NCBI GenBank assembly: GCA_014925825.1
Contig: JACGCK010000005.1
Span: 930,001 to 994,000, forward strand
Source: Pholiota molesta
Taxonomy: Eukaryota; Basidiomycota; Agaricomycetes; Agaricales; Strophariaceae
DNA length: 64,000 bases
Reading direction: 5' to 3'
The notes beneath the pieces were generated by a model. The model ran no database searches. It had not been told where the DNA came from and saw only the letters and a program-made list of their open reading frames with translations. A program made the translations under genes and the position numbers. Numbering within the stretch: the stretch's first letter is position 1; every line of letters begins with the position of its first letter. Shown one piece after another: positions 38,251-50,503 of this stretch.

Positions 38251-41200
38251 ATGAGTTATCCTCGTCTCGTGCCCTATGTCGATATTCCCTATAACCCAGT
38301 GGCACGCCGAGCACTAAAGCGATCTGCAGAACGAAACCATGCTCCCACATCACTGTCAACAATCCCATCTAGCAATGATAATATCTCTCCTCGGAAACGA
38401 CGCAAGCTCCCAGATAATCAAGATGAAAGCAATCTCAGTACAGATGTAAGTCTCTTCGCAATCAACAACAGTCGCATTTTAGTTTATCCTAGACAGTTGG
38501 ATCTTGTAAACTTGGGACCACAGCCTTCGCCCACTGCATCCGAATTTGGACTATTAAACGTCAGTGTTCCGTCCTTTCGCCGTTATCCACATACACTCCA
38601 ACTTTGTATACTTAGTCCGATTCCGATCCCATACCCCCCGACACTCGGTCGCCTTCTGTCCCTTATGATGGAACAAATCGCTCCAAGAGTACAAGCAAAG
38701 ACAGTTCAAGGTCGAACCTAGCACGACCATTGGAAGAATTTTGTCAGTATCTGAATATCATTTCTCTCATACCAGTACTCACCTATAATTCAAATGTCAA
38801 AAAGCGTTCCACATCTACGATGTAACAGAAGACGATGTTACTGAGGACCAAGATTTAGTGATCTTCGGTGAAAGCTTACCAGAAGAGGAGGACAAAGAAA
38901 TCCCTGTACGGATTCTCAACGATTTTGCTATCTATTCTGAGGATACAGGACAACTTGTCTATATCGCTGAGTTGCTACAGCTTGATTATGCTCCACAGAA
39001 ATACCGCGCTTCAGGGCTCGTCCGTCCTTGGGTTGATTTGGAGAGTGATGGCTCAGATATTGAGGATGACTTCGACGAGGAGAATGACAAGAATGAAGCT
39101 GTCTGGTCAGACAAGAACAGGGACAGGATCAGTTTATCAGATATTTGGAGTTCAATGTCCATGCAGAATCTGAAAGCCAATATCGAATTGATCCGTAAGT
39201 GTTGAAGTATTTGCAACCAGTCTATGGATGATACTCACAATTACAATCATAGAAAAGTTTATATTCGGACCGAGTTTTCTTGGTACATCCTTGAAACCCC
39301 TTCTAAAGTCTATTGCACCTTTTTCGTGCCTTTCTGGCTCCAACATCGCTTTCTCCATCTCTTGGTTGTTGCATCACTGGATGATGCCCGAGTCACATAT
39401 CAAGAATTTATCAAGAATTTATCCGCTATCGACAAAAAAGTTGAATTCATAGTGGCATCTGAGGTCATCCTGGGTCGAGGGTTGGAGGCAGAGGATCTTG
39501 AATCCGATGAAGTTGTAGGTATCATCCCCATCATTTCTCTCATCCATGAAATAACTCGGTTATCATTTAGCTCACATATGTCCTCTCTAACCTGCGTGAT
39601 ATCTGTGAAGATGCGGGAATTAAGATCTCTCGGGTTCCCCTTATCCGAGAAATTATGGGGGCCACTCATTATGAATTCGACACCATACCTGGAACAAAAT
39701 CCTCATCCGGGTCCAAACCCCCCTCCCATATGCATAAACCCAATAAAATCAAACTATCTGGGCCAGCCAAGAGTCGAAAGCAGGGAAGGACGTTCCTGAC
39801 CACAATTGTCAACCGGATTGCAAAAGAATTCTTTGATGGTTCATTGGAGGTCGTGGAATCTGCTTTGAACTTTCCTGATGATGACACCAACAGTGACATC
39901 CTTGCTGCACAGCATAAAAGCCACTATTCAGATCCTGAACAAATTATCTGGGGAAAGCAGCTCGGGAAATACAAAGGGTTTTATAAGAGTGCTATGGTGG
40001 ATGGTGTTCTGTACTCGGTAAGCATGTTCAAAGATAAATCCAAGTCCAACTTTTATTTTTTGTTCAAGATTGGGGATGTTGTAATGGTTGCACCTGATAC
40101 AAAAGACACGTCAGCACCATATTCTGTTAACAAATATGCAAACAGATGGTGGTAAGTGTTCTTTTGACCTCTAATATTTTTCTATGAATAAAAATAACAT
40201 CTATAGGTTCTGTCAAATCAGGTACTTTTTTGAACCTCCAAATGGTACTATGAAGATGTTCCATGGGCTGTGGTTTAGTCATGGGAGCAAGACTCTCCTC
40301 CAAGAGACATCACATTCCAAAGCTTTATATCTCTTAGGAACTTGTGATAACAATCCTGTTACTACAATTTTCAAGAAATGTAACTTCAGGATAATGCAGC
40401 CTGGGGATGATGAAGTCGTTGATGATGGAAGCCATGTTTCGAATGACTTTCACTGCGGGTATGTGTAACCCTCTCATATTTAGCCATATATGACTAACTT
40501 ATGTCTCTTTTGTGTTTAGGCTATTTTACGACACTAATGATGCCTCTTTTACTGACATTCCAACTACTGCTCTGGAAATTGATGTGGAACATAAATCATG
40601 TTTTGCATGTGATCTTCAAGACAACCACACCAAAAAAATGGAAACAAAGCATTCAAATGACAATACTCTCAATTTCAATGGCATGATATATCATATTCAT
40701 GACTATGTCTACATCATTCCCTCTGGAGATACTAAACTCTTGGATATCGGGCAGATAATTTCAATAGATCAACTAAAAGTGCATGTTCATCTTCTTGGAC
40801 GATATGATGACTATGTCCACCAACAAAGGAAGGCAAGCATCAATGATAGTAGATTGATATTTGATGAGGTATGTCATCAGGTTTACCTGACTATATCTCC
40901 TTTGCTTATGGATGACTCTCTAGAAAAGGCTATTTCTCACTAAGGAGAGAAAGGCAGTACCTCTATACAGGCTAGATGGTATATGCTACGTGAAATATCT
41001 GAGGCATGCTTGCAAGATAGAAAAGTGGGTGCAAATTGATGATCACTACTACCTCTGCCAGAAAGGGGATGTATATCAACTTGATGTCATGTCGGAGGAG
41101 GATTTTTCCTACTGCGAGCCATGCTATTTAGAGGAACAGCAGAGAAGAAGAGTAGCAGAGAACTTCTCTCAAACAAACAGCAAACTCATTGGTTTGGAAC

Positions 41201-43550
41201 TCTTCAGTGGTATGTTTTATTTCCAAGTTATACTTATGTACTAATGCATCTTGAGACAGGTGCCGGTGGCCTTGGCATAGGCATGGACTTATCAGGTTTT
41301 GTTGAAACTAAATATGCTATTGAATTTTCACCATCTGCTGCAAAAACCTATATGTGAGTTGATTTCCCAAGCACTAAAGCCCTTTCCCAATCAGTTTCTC
41401 CCGCCTGAGTAGGAAAAATCATCCAGAGACTACTGTTTATTGCCAAGACTCTAGTGTTCTGCTCAAACATGCTGTTATGGCTTCAAACAACAAGGGAAAA
41501 GCTCCAGCACTACTATCTTTGGATGGCAAGACATATTGTCCGGCACTACCTGCCAAGAATGCACAAATAGATTTTATTTTTGGGGGCAAGTATATATTTT
41601 TGTGTCATTTTTAGTGCCTTACACCAACAAGTTTTGTTCTAGGTCCTCCATGTCAATCGTTTTCTTTGGCAAATCATTCAAAGGTGCATTGAATACATTA
41701 TTGACTTGTCTGATGGCATCTGTGCTTATACTCATACCATTGATCCATGTCAATAGCGACGAGATGACATCCGCACAACCATGTCTTGCAATATGCTTAG
41801 TTACGTCGAGCACTATAACCCAACTTATTTTCTGCTTGAAAATGTGTTTGGCTTTCTCGCACACAGGTTCTATTCAAACCACCAGACTAAATCTGGTGCG
41901 GTGATTGAGACAGAAATACAAATGGGAATGGCAAAGTTTGTGGTACGGACGCTGATTGCACTCGGGTATGTTGATATCCTCCAAGATCCTATTTTGTGTA
42001 ATTTCAATTTAATTTCCATTATTGGTTTTAAACCTTGTATGGATGTTCCTTTTTCTCTCGAATTTCTCTGAATTCTTAATCATGTTTGAACTCTGACTGA
42101 CAACTTTTATTGCCACATATAGCTACCAAGTCCGCTTCAAAGTACTACAGGCTGCGCAGTATGGTGTCCCTCAAGGCCGCCGGCGAGTGATCTTCTGGGG
42201 TGCAAAGTGCGGAGTGCCGCTTCCCTCATTCCCAGTTCCAATGTATGCATATGACAAGGGCATGCACAAGGTTAATCTGCCCACGGGAGACACACTCGAG
42301 CCGGAGACACGCAGCAAGGATCCGGAGGTCTACCACCAGTATGCGCCGCTGCGGCCGGTGACGGTAGATGCAGCCATTGGTGATTTGGTGAGTGCCAAAC
42401 GCCTTTTTTGCAAGTTTTAAGCGTGATAAAGAGCTGACTTCTGGCTTGAATGTTTTGGGATGTCCAAATAGCCTAAGTTTGACTGGTAAGCATTCAATCT
42501 CAAAACAAAACTGAGAGAAGGAATTGAATCTGAACGCTGACTCTTAGGATAAATCCACACCACATTATTTCTTCAACGAAACAAACGCGCCTCGAGGACA
42601 AGCACCGCCGTAACGCGCTCGGTATTCCGAGCTTCCCTGCATCGTTCGGCGAGGACAAAAAGAATATCCTGTGGGATGCTCTGCCTGGTTTTCCTAATGG
42701 TGCTGCGTACTTTGTCCAGGCGCAGAATCGGTTCCAGAAGTGGGTTCGAAGGGATATGAGGGATGAGAATGGAGAAGAAGCAGAGGTTTCGGGGCAGTAT
42801 ACGACAAAATTCAATGGTCGTGTTATAGAAGCGTGAGTGTCGTGCTGGCTTTCGATGCAACAAAGAAGACTGAGCTGAGGCATTGATCTTAGGACGTGTA
42901 CAGTCCATTTAGAGCCTGGGGCGTGCCATAAAGGTTGGCAGTCATCTCCTCAAATGTAGAGCGTTTCGCTGACTGCAGTTTACTAGACCTCCCCCAAAGT
43001 CTGCTACCTGCGTATGCGATGAAGAAGAAAAAGCGAGGTGAGCCACCCTCTTTCCAGTGATCACCGTCACTGATAATTGGTGCTGTCTTCCCAACGCTAG
43101 TGTTCTACGGCCGCATGGACGGAGACGGGTTCTTCAAGTGCATTGTTACTCAACTGTCGCCGCTGCTGAAGAACCAATGGCCTTTGCACCCATCGGTACG
43201 TCTTTCTCTGTGATCCATATGATTGGTAGGCTTTGTTAACCACTGTCCTCGGTGCAGCAAAAACGGATAATTACCGTGCGCGAGTGCGCAAGATGCCAAG
43301 GGTTCCCGGACAACTATGTATTCGAGTCAGTGGAAGATCGGCCGGCAAAGATCATTGAGGATGTGAGCGACAGACATTCACAACCACAATTCTAAGAACT
43401 GACAATAATTATGTGCTTTGATTGTAGCAATTGAAGCAAATCGGGAACGCGGTCGCGGTGCCATTTGCATTGGCGCTTGGAAAGGAACTGGGGAAGGCAA
43501 TGATCTTGGCTTGGGAGAAGAAGCAACGAGAAGGAAGCGTTCTGCTCTAG
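38251..43550 (+). CDS. DNMT1-type DNA (cytosine-5) methyltransferase
   Basis: A gene of about 20 exons. Order of parts: Ser-rich, basic N-terminus; an RFTS-like domain (FSWYILETPSKVY...YQEFIKNL); BAH1 (KIGDVVMVAPD-like IGDVVMVAPD...NRWWFCQIRYFFEP); BAH2 (VYIIPSGDTKLLDIGQIISI...RLFLTKERK); then the catalytic domain. Catalytic motifs: I (LELFSGAGGLGIGMDLSG), IV (FIFGGPPCQSFSLANHSK, with catalytic Cys), VI (YFLLENV), VIII (QYGVPQGRRRVIFWGA), IX (VRECARCQGFPDNY) and X (QIGNAVAVPFALALG). All are intact. It should methylate hemimethylated CpG in chromatin, as DNMT1 does. Splice sites in the first 1.3 kb are less certain (38445/38497, 39200, 39514). A GC-AG intron interrupts motif IV. Coding GC rises sharply after about 42.12 kb. 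Confidence 0.93.
41586..41642 (+). other. GC-AG intron inside catalytic motif IV of the methyltransferase
   Basis: The donor reads G|GCAAGT and the acceptor TTCTAG. Splicing there gives Phe-Gly-Gly-Pro-Pro-Cys-Gln-Ser exactly. No GT donor nearby restores this motif. GCAAGT is the usual form of rare GC donors. Confidence 0.85.
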
Positions 43551-44147
43551 TAGGGCACGTTTCAACCCAACGTTGGCAATGAGGCCTGCAAAATTTATTG
43601 TGCATTGTATTCTTGTGTTTTTGACATGTTAGCTGAAGCTATTGTCGTATCTTGACACATGCTATAGGAACACAACAGTCATGTCTTCATATCATCATAA
43701 CTTATCATGCAGTTTGACCTCATGTAACGCGCAATACTATCTGAATTTCAAGCTATAAGTAGTGATTTTTGCAGTTATCAACAGCGGTGCACGTACTCAA
43801 ATTCACTCCACTCCTCGAGCTCCCAATCTAATCGATGCAATGATATAATAATATAGGATGTGTGTAGGATCGATGATAGCTGTAATATAACGTTGCGTAA
43901 TATGATGCATGTATGCGTGTGCTGTTCGTGGTAAAGAAAACAACAAAATGAAAATGAAAGATAGAGAAACGACGAGAATCTCCAATGTGTAAGGTGTAGA
44001 GACATGCAAACCAGGAGCGGAACGGAATATAGCTCCAAGCCACCATAACCGCGACGCAGGCCACCCAAAGCCAAACGTAAGATAAAATCGGAACGACGAG
44101 TCGCCTATACAGCGCGCAGGTCGTATGATCGCATAGGTTGATCGCCA
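43551..44147. other. Convergent intergenic region
   Basis: 3' flanks of the methyltransferase and the EH-domain gene. AT-rich, with open frames such as 43803-44009 minus that carry no recognisable content. No gene is called. Confidence 0.4.
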
Positions 44148-46141
44148 CTACCTTAGAATGTCCCACGTCTTTTGCAGAGGTCTCGGCGGCGGTGGCGGCG
44201 GCACACCGCGCTGCTGAGCGCCCTTTGGACTAGGCAATTGATTTGAATTATGAAGGCTGCTAGGACTTAGACTGTCGAGGCTGCTAAAATTGAGGCTATT
44301 GAGGTTGTTGCGGCCTTGCCCCGCACGCCGGCTCGCCCCAGAACCTGACGTTGCAGCCCGGATCGCCAGTGCCTGTGCACGACGCAGCTCCTCGTCGATG
44401 CGCCACATGCCCTTCACGAACGCATCGAGGTTAAGCGCGCCCTGACCTGTCAGGTCGCACTCGCTCCTAAAGACAGCAATGATCAGAATTAAAACGGTCA
44501 ATATTATGCGCAAGTGTAGAGAATGAGAGCACGCACCATATCTCCGCAAGGCGCTCCTTATCTAGTCCTGAGCGCTGCCAGATCAGCCGCACTAGCGCAC
44601 CCTCGAGCCGCTCGTCTGCCCCGACGATCAAGTCGATGTTTGCGTCATCTTTATCCTTTTGCAGTTTTGTTTTCTCCGGTGATGATGAGGGTGATGGCGT
44701 CGACGTCCCCACCATCTCGTCGCCCGTGATCAGATCCACTGATAGCCCGCGCCACCCGACCGCCCTCCTGCCGCGCGCCTCGCCTGGGCTCAACAACGCT
44801 GGCTTCTCTTCCTCCGCCGCAGCTTCCGTCAGCTTCCTGTGTTTTTCGTGCTCCGCACGGCGCCGTTGCATGACGTTCGCAACGAAGAGCGCTTCGTAGC
44901 GCCGCCGAACTGCGGACGGTATGGGCGTCGGCCGCTTTGTCTTCAGACTAAGCAGAGACGGTGAGGCACGCACGCTGTTATTGGTTGTGTTGGCCCATGA
45001 CCCGTGCGAGTGCGAGCTAGAGGACTGGCTATGCGTGGTGGTGGCGCTCTGGATAGAAGCGCGGTCCGATGAGCGTGAAGGCGGGGGTGGAGCGGATCGG
45101 CGAGGGACGTATGGTGCGGGTGGGTAGGGACTGGCGGATGTACTGGATGAGGGTGTCGAGGAAACAGTTGGGCGAATAATCGGCGAATTGGGGATGGAGG
45201 CGGAACCTGAGGCGGAAGCGGCGCGCGAGACAGGGTGTGATGGCGGCGGCGTCGATTTAAAAGATGCGACCCGCGCTAAACCTGGTCGCTCTGGTAGTTT
45301 AGGGGGCGGGGGCCTGCGCTGAGCGGCGGCGCGCTCCCATCAAGGTTCATGGGGCGCTCGCTCGCTGGACTTGCTACTAGAGATGAAGCCGAGACATCCT
45401 CATACGACTCGGTCAGGCTTGTGGTGTCAGAATCGCTGGTTCTCAGGCGTGTGGGGGGCGAGGTATGTCCTGCGTCCATAGGGAATGTCGCGATATAGTT
45501 GGAGACGGACCCGGGCGTGCTGGGCTCCGTGTCCTCTGACAGCGACACGGAATGGAAGGACGACACCGAGGAGGAAGAGACGTGTGCTGAAGGCCCTCCA
45601 TTCGCATTCCTCGCGCGCTCTGGATCGAGGGTCAGAGGAGGATAGCGGTGTGCAGCCTCGACGGTAAGCGAGTCAGCGGTTTCTTCGTCTGCGAGGACGT
45701 CGATGACGAGAATGGTCGAAGCGAGGTGTATGACGGTTTGCGCGGGGGGAGCTGTGGAGGCGCCTTGGACGGGGCGGCCAAGTTCGCGGGCTTGGGTTTA
45801 GGCTTGGGTTTTGGCGGCGAGCCGAAGTTGATCAAGGGGCCGGTGGGGTGCGTACGGGCGCCGTGGCACTGGCACTGGTATTGAAAGCATGCTGCGTAGG
45901 CGTCTTGGAGGCGTCGATGAGACTGTTCCCATTCGTTTTAGGACCGTCGTCGACGACCCAGTCCTTGAGGTCGATGAGCGAGGTCTTGCGACCGAGGTTG
46001 GGCGGCGACGGCGACGGGGAGGGGGTCTTGTGGGCTGGAGAGGGGCGGCACCTATGGGGAGAGGGGCGACTCTAGGATGTCGGTGGGGCGGGCAAGGGCC
46101 TCGAGGGCGGAGATGCGGGCGGTGATGGTGGTGGAAGGCAT
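44148..46141 (-). CDS. EH-domain protein, IRS4/TAX4-like (several frame breaks)
   Basis: Start at 46141 (MPSTTITARISALEALARP), stop at 44148. A long Pro/Ser-rich disordered region includes KTSLIDLKDWVVDDGP, a KPKPKPKP tract, DSLTVEAAHRYPPL and SVSSFHSVSLSE. The C-terminal EH domain follows (RRRYEALFVANVMQRRRAEHEKHRK...LVRLIWQRSGLDKERLAEIW, then, across the intron, SECDLTGQGALNLDAFVKGMWRIDEELRRA) and an Asn/Ser/Pro tail. In yeast, Irs4 and Tax4 use this domain to activate the phosphatase Inp51 and affect autophagy and rDNA silencing. The frame shifts at about 45302 (C5 run), 45682 (CC) and 46055-46085; conserved blocks continue on both sides. One added C fits the first two. The region is GC-rich. 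Confidence 0.8.
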
Positions 46142-46168
46142 GAGAGAGCCTCACTGCCACCATCCACC
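46142..46168. promoter_or_regulatory. 27-bp gap between divergent start codons
   Basis: Only 27 bp separate the ATG of the IRS4-like gene (46141, minus) from the ATG of the ECM15-like gene (46169, plus). Their promoters must therefore overlap each other's coding sequence or 5' leader. The exact start of the IRS4-like gene is uncertain because of a nearby frame break. Confidence 0.5.
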
Positions 46169-46768
46169 ATGTCCGTCCCCGACCTCTATGCCGTTGCAGG
46201 TATGGCCTCCCATCGTCCCCCCCGCCCGCGCTCACGCCCCCAGATTTCTGTCTGATTCCTATCGGCACGGCCTCCACCTCTGTGATTCGTCTGACAGTTT
46301 GTGCCACCCAAAATACTCATCCCTCTCTAGGTCGCCGAGGAAGTCGCTGAGTGTCAGCGGATCCTTGCACAGTCCGGCCTGACATATAAGGTACGTAATG
46401 TCCGTCTTCTTCAATGTCATCCTCAACGACATTCCGTGCAGATGCAGTAAGTTTCGCATCGCATATCTCTACCTTACACACATTGAACGGGTAACTAGCG
46501 GGTACGGGACCAACATCGGTGTGCAGCATCATCTCGTCCGGTCTCATCTCAAACTAATCTAAATACCAACTTTGTAGAAGGACCATGGTCTCAGGTCTCC
46601 AAGGCCATCCACGACTGTCACGCCGCCGTACATGCAAAGGGCGCACAGCGCATCGCGACTGACATCCGCATCGGCACCCGCATCGACCGCGAGATCCCCG
46701 CCGGCCAGGGCAACGACCTCAAAGTCACACGCGTGGAAAGCATACTTGCACAGGAAACCACCAAGTGA
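46169..46768 (+). CDS. Thiamine-binding protein, MTH1187/UPF0045 family (ECM15-like)
   Basis: Six exons: 46169-46199, 46244-46281, 46331-46390, 46442-46446, 46499-46518 and 46578-46768 (345 nt, 114 aa). The fold signature is clear: DFCLIPIGTASTSV, VAECQRILAQSGLTYKMHGYGTNIEG and a C-terminal IRIGTRIDRE segment. The family is a small ferredoxin-like tetrameric protein that binds thiamine or a related ligand in bacteria and yeast (Ecm15); its cellular role is unclear. The fourth exon is only 5 nt (ATGCA), giving Met and most of His in the conserved YKMHGYGTN motif. It is divergent from the IRS4-like gene. Confidence 0.88.
46442..46446 (+). other. 5-nt micro-exon in the ECM15-like gene
   Basis: ATGCA lies between GTGCAG and GTAAGT, flanked by introns of 51 and 52 nt. 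Splicing it in produces TYK-MH-GYGTN; skipping it shifts the frame out of GYGTN, and reading on past it hits TAA. Confidence 0.85.
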
Positions 46769-47121
46769 TTGCGCCCTGGATATGAGTCCTGTTAGAATTG
46801 AAAGAATGCGCCTGCAATAGATACTATAAGATAGCTACAAACATCAAAACCTCATTGAAAACGAAATTCAAGCATTTGGAAAGAGTAATATCCTTCGTCA
46901 GATACACACCTATGCCACCTCGAGTTTGGGAAGAAGGCATGAGACCCGTCGAATGATGCCTGTGATCAAAGGAGCGACTGTGCGGCGAACCGACGAGATA
47001 GAAAATGCAAGATATCTTCCGTGAAACATGAAATCTAACATGGTTGTCGGTAATCTTATACGTGAAAAATGGAGATATGCGAAGAAAATGTTCAGCAAAG
47101 AGATTGCCCAAAGCACATATG
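46769..47121. other. Convergent 3' flanks of the ECM15-like gene and ATG9
   Basis: Roughly 350 bp of AT-richer sequence between two stop codons; no gene recognised. Confidence 0.4.
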
Positions 47122-50100
47122 CTACATCCCCACAGGTCCGTCCTTTCGTCCATAGATCTGCGCCAACAATCCCAACACACCCCCATCCTCCATATCCTCC
47201 TCTTCTTCCTCCTCGCGCCCCGCAAATCGACCGCCACCATCGATGTACGATTCCCCTAGCCCACTTCCGACGCCACCCACTGGAATATCCGAGTCAGACG
47301 CTGCGACGCCCGACGACCGTGGCGCCGCTAGGCGCTCGCTCCCCTGCGAGTCGCCCAATACCGCACTCGCCGCCGTCGCCACATCACCGACATACACCGA
47401 CGCGCCCGTCGACGGGTTCGCCGCCATCAGCGCGGACATCCCCAGCACGCTCGCGCCACCGCCGCCTGGGCGCCTGCGCACGGCCGCCGCCAGCCGGCTC
47501 TGGCGTAGCGCCTGGTCGTATTCGTATGCTCTGTCCGTATTAGTGCTATGTGCGCGTTCCGCTGAAGAGGGCGAGGGCAATGGGTCATTGACGAAATGCA
47601 CCGTCCCGGTGATGTCAACAGCGGCAGATGAGCCGTGTTGGCGCTTGCGATAATATGGGTATTGCAGATGCGAATTGAGGTCGGCCATGCGCGTCAGGTA
47701 GAGGGACCCAGACGGATCTGTTGGGTTCCAGTCCGGATTGGCAGCCTTGAACGTATGTGAGTAAAGAAGCAGAGCAAATTACAAGTATAAACGCACCTTG
47801 AAATTAAGGAAACTCTTCTCCATCTTGCCTTCATTCGATACCATCTTCGTATCCTGTGCGACAGTCGGCGCTCCGAACTTGACATTCCCATGCCGCTCGA
47901 AGTTGAACTCGGCAAAACTACACACATACCCTCTTCCATCTACATGGACCGAGAATTCGCGGAAGAAATCAATGATGGCCGGTGCACATTTCGGAAGGGA
48001 GAACCACAGCACGAAAGGTGTCAGAATTACAGAGACGATCTCTTGCACGAAAATCTGCACTTTCATCGCGAAAAGTTCTCCGAATTCTTGATGAGTCTAT
48101 GTAGCTCTCAGTCAGCATGCAAAATATTTTAACAATGACCCTTCATGATTTTATCTACCTTTTTGCTGTGCAGCAGTCCTTTCCAGTTCTCGGGCATGTA
48201 ATGCGTGTAGTTGATCACCTCCGACATAAGAAGCTCCGGATCAAAAACGCGATTGTCTTCTGGAATCATTCCTCTAGCTACAGTGAGAGCGGCGGTAAAA
48301 ATTCCCATATAAAAGAAGACAGTCCTATGCGGCGTAATTTCGAAATTGAGGAAGAGATCAGGATCAAGAACTGATGCAAGCACTAGAACGGCAGCAAAAG
48401 ATCCTGCAATGAAGGCAATAAAGCTACAGTAATCATTGTTAATGATGGTCATAAATCAGGATAGCGAGAAATAACATACCGCATGACAATCGTTATCTTC
48501 TCATTAGGGAATTGGCCAATGTACATATTAGCTAGGGGATAGCTCTCGTCTAGTCGGCGCGTAAAAATATGTGGCAGTTCATTGAATTCCCTGAATTTCC
48601 ATTGCGCGAAGAGTGTGTACCGACGGCCGCCAATCGAAGAAGGATCCTTATGGTATTGCTACAGAAGCAAATAATGTCAGCAAAAGAGAAAGGAGTTTTC
48701 GCGAATAAACTTGCCTCGAAATACCGGAAGAAGGAATACATTAAGAAATAAAGGACGATAAATGGAGCGAAGATAGCATTGAGAATTCCCATAAAGATGA
48801 AGCGGCGTCTGAGTCTGTCGAAGTCCCAGTTAGATATCTGCCACAAATACGCAAAAGTCCAGCACATACCCTTCTATCAAAGCAGCCCTATTTTTCGCTT
48901 TGAGGAAGACCTTCCTAACTTTGCCATAGTCGTCGAATAAATATTCCATGAGGCAAAATCGAAGATTCCATTCCAGCGCCTGCGTTAACATCTTTCCTTT
49001 TCCTTCTTCCTCAGTTATGAAAGGTTGCAAAAAAGTTGGCCAAGGAATCCGGAGGTCCAGGAGTTCCTTGTTAAACAATGCAATAAGATAATTCTCTTGT
49101 CTCAAAATCCGATTGGCAATATCGTGCGCATCGAGTTTGGCGGTTGTGGTGTCATCTGAAAGTCTTCCTTTATTTGATGACATAGCTGTTAGAGGGTTTT
49201 CTTCACGGATAGCACCTATCCTACGAACGATTTCAGACCACGAAATGGTTTGAATGTCAGCCTAATCACAATATTGTCAAGCAACAGAAATGGCGAGATA
49301 GATAAGATAACGTACATCAGGTATCTTCAATAGATGAGTATAGAAATTGTACATATCCACTAGGCGTTTGATACCTAGCACATAGGATATTATTTGCCAA
49401 AGATAGAAGGCAGTAAATAACAGGAAGAATAGCAGTGTAAATCCCGAAAATCTAGCTTTGCGTAAGATGAGGACGAGAGCGGTATTGTAAAAGAACATAC
49501 CTAGAGACACAACGCGGAACAATAACATCTGAAAGTCTAGAATGTTTGTGTTGGCGGAGACTGGAGTAGTCGATACACCCTAGTAGGAAAGTAGAAAACC
49601 CAATAACAAAGCCAGCCGTTCTACAAGCTCAAACTTAGTCGAATGGGTGGAAAGCAAGAAAAGTTTCACTGACAATAGATTCAGCCCCCTCGAAAGGGCA
49701 ATGCAGTATATTCCTTTGCCTTCATAATAAGAGTAGACCTCTTGAAGAAAAGCATCGAGATTATATACGTTGACCCAATTCCATAGAGCCTTTTCGTAGT
49801 CGTCCAATCCTCGCATGGTATTCCGCGGCTGTCGAGAGGAGGAGCTTGATCCTTGGCTGGGCGTTGATACACGGGGGTGCCGTACGGAAATTTCTTCGTC
49901 ATCATACGGCAATGGCGGTGGGGGGATCTGAACTGGGGAAGTTGATTGTTTAGCAGCAGAAGGTAATGTTGGTGGGAGCTGTCGGCCACTCGTTGAATAA
50001 AGCGCTTGGCTTCGTCTTGGTTCGGATTTCAGAGGTTGAGACGTGAATTTGGGAGATGCAATAGGTCTTGAAACTGCTTCCACCATGAAGCTGGGAGGAA

Positions 50101-50503
50101 CTTCGTCATCTGAAGAGTCGTGTTCGTGAATCTTATCTTCCTTGTGTATATTTGGATGCAGGACATTCATTTCCGAAGCCCCAGGATCCCAAGATACTCT
50201 GCGTTTCCCTAATGAATGAGGCGAAGGTTTGGCCTCGTGCGAGCTGTGGAAGATAGTACTCCGACCAGCCTCGAGGTCTATATCTTCCCTCCCACCGTTT
50301 TCTTCGTCCTCATCACTCTCTTCCACAACTGATTGATTGGCCTGCGTATATCCGCGATAGTTACTGTTCATAGGATTAATCATGTTGAGGAATGGGCGCG
50401 AGCTAGATTGCGCCGCGGAGGCAGAAAGAGATGATGACGACACGGTTTGCATGGGCTTTGAGCTCGACGACGAGCGTTTCGAGCGGGAGCCTGACTTGGA
50501 CAT
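47122..50503 (-). CDS. ATG9: Autophagy lipid scramblase ATG9
   Basis: Multi-exon minus-strand gene. A Ser-rich N-terminus with acidic patches ([13 protein letters not shown]) precedes the conserved APG9 domain: [30 protein letters not shown], a first membrane segment ([18 protein letters not shown]), [110 protein letters not shown] and [47 protein letters not shown]9 vesicles seed the phagophore, and the trimer moves lipids between leaflets. The C-terminal ~190 residues are disordered, Gly/Ser/Ala-rich, with an acidic E6 tract. They are coded by distinctly GC-rich DNA, unlike the AT-richer upstream exons. Confidence 0.96.

Noticed and set aside
45798..46307. 169-codon minus-strand frame rich in Arg/Pro/His
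   Set aside because: An out-of-frame reading of the IRS4-like N-terminus and the neighbouring promoter; the frame with KTSLIDLKDWVVDDGP is the conserved one.
47028..47543. 171-codon plus-strand open frame rich in His/Pro
   Set aside because: Antisense to the GC-rich C-terminal exon of ATG9; no conserved content.
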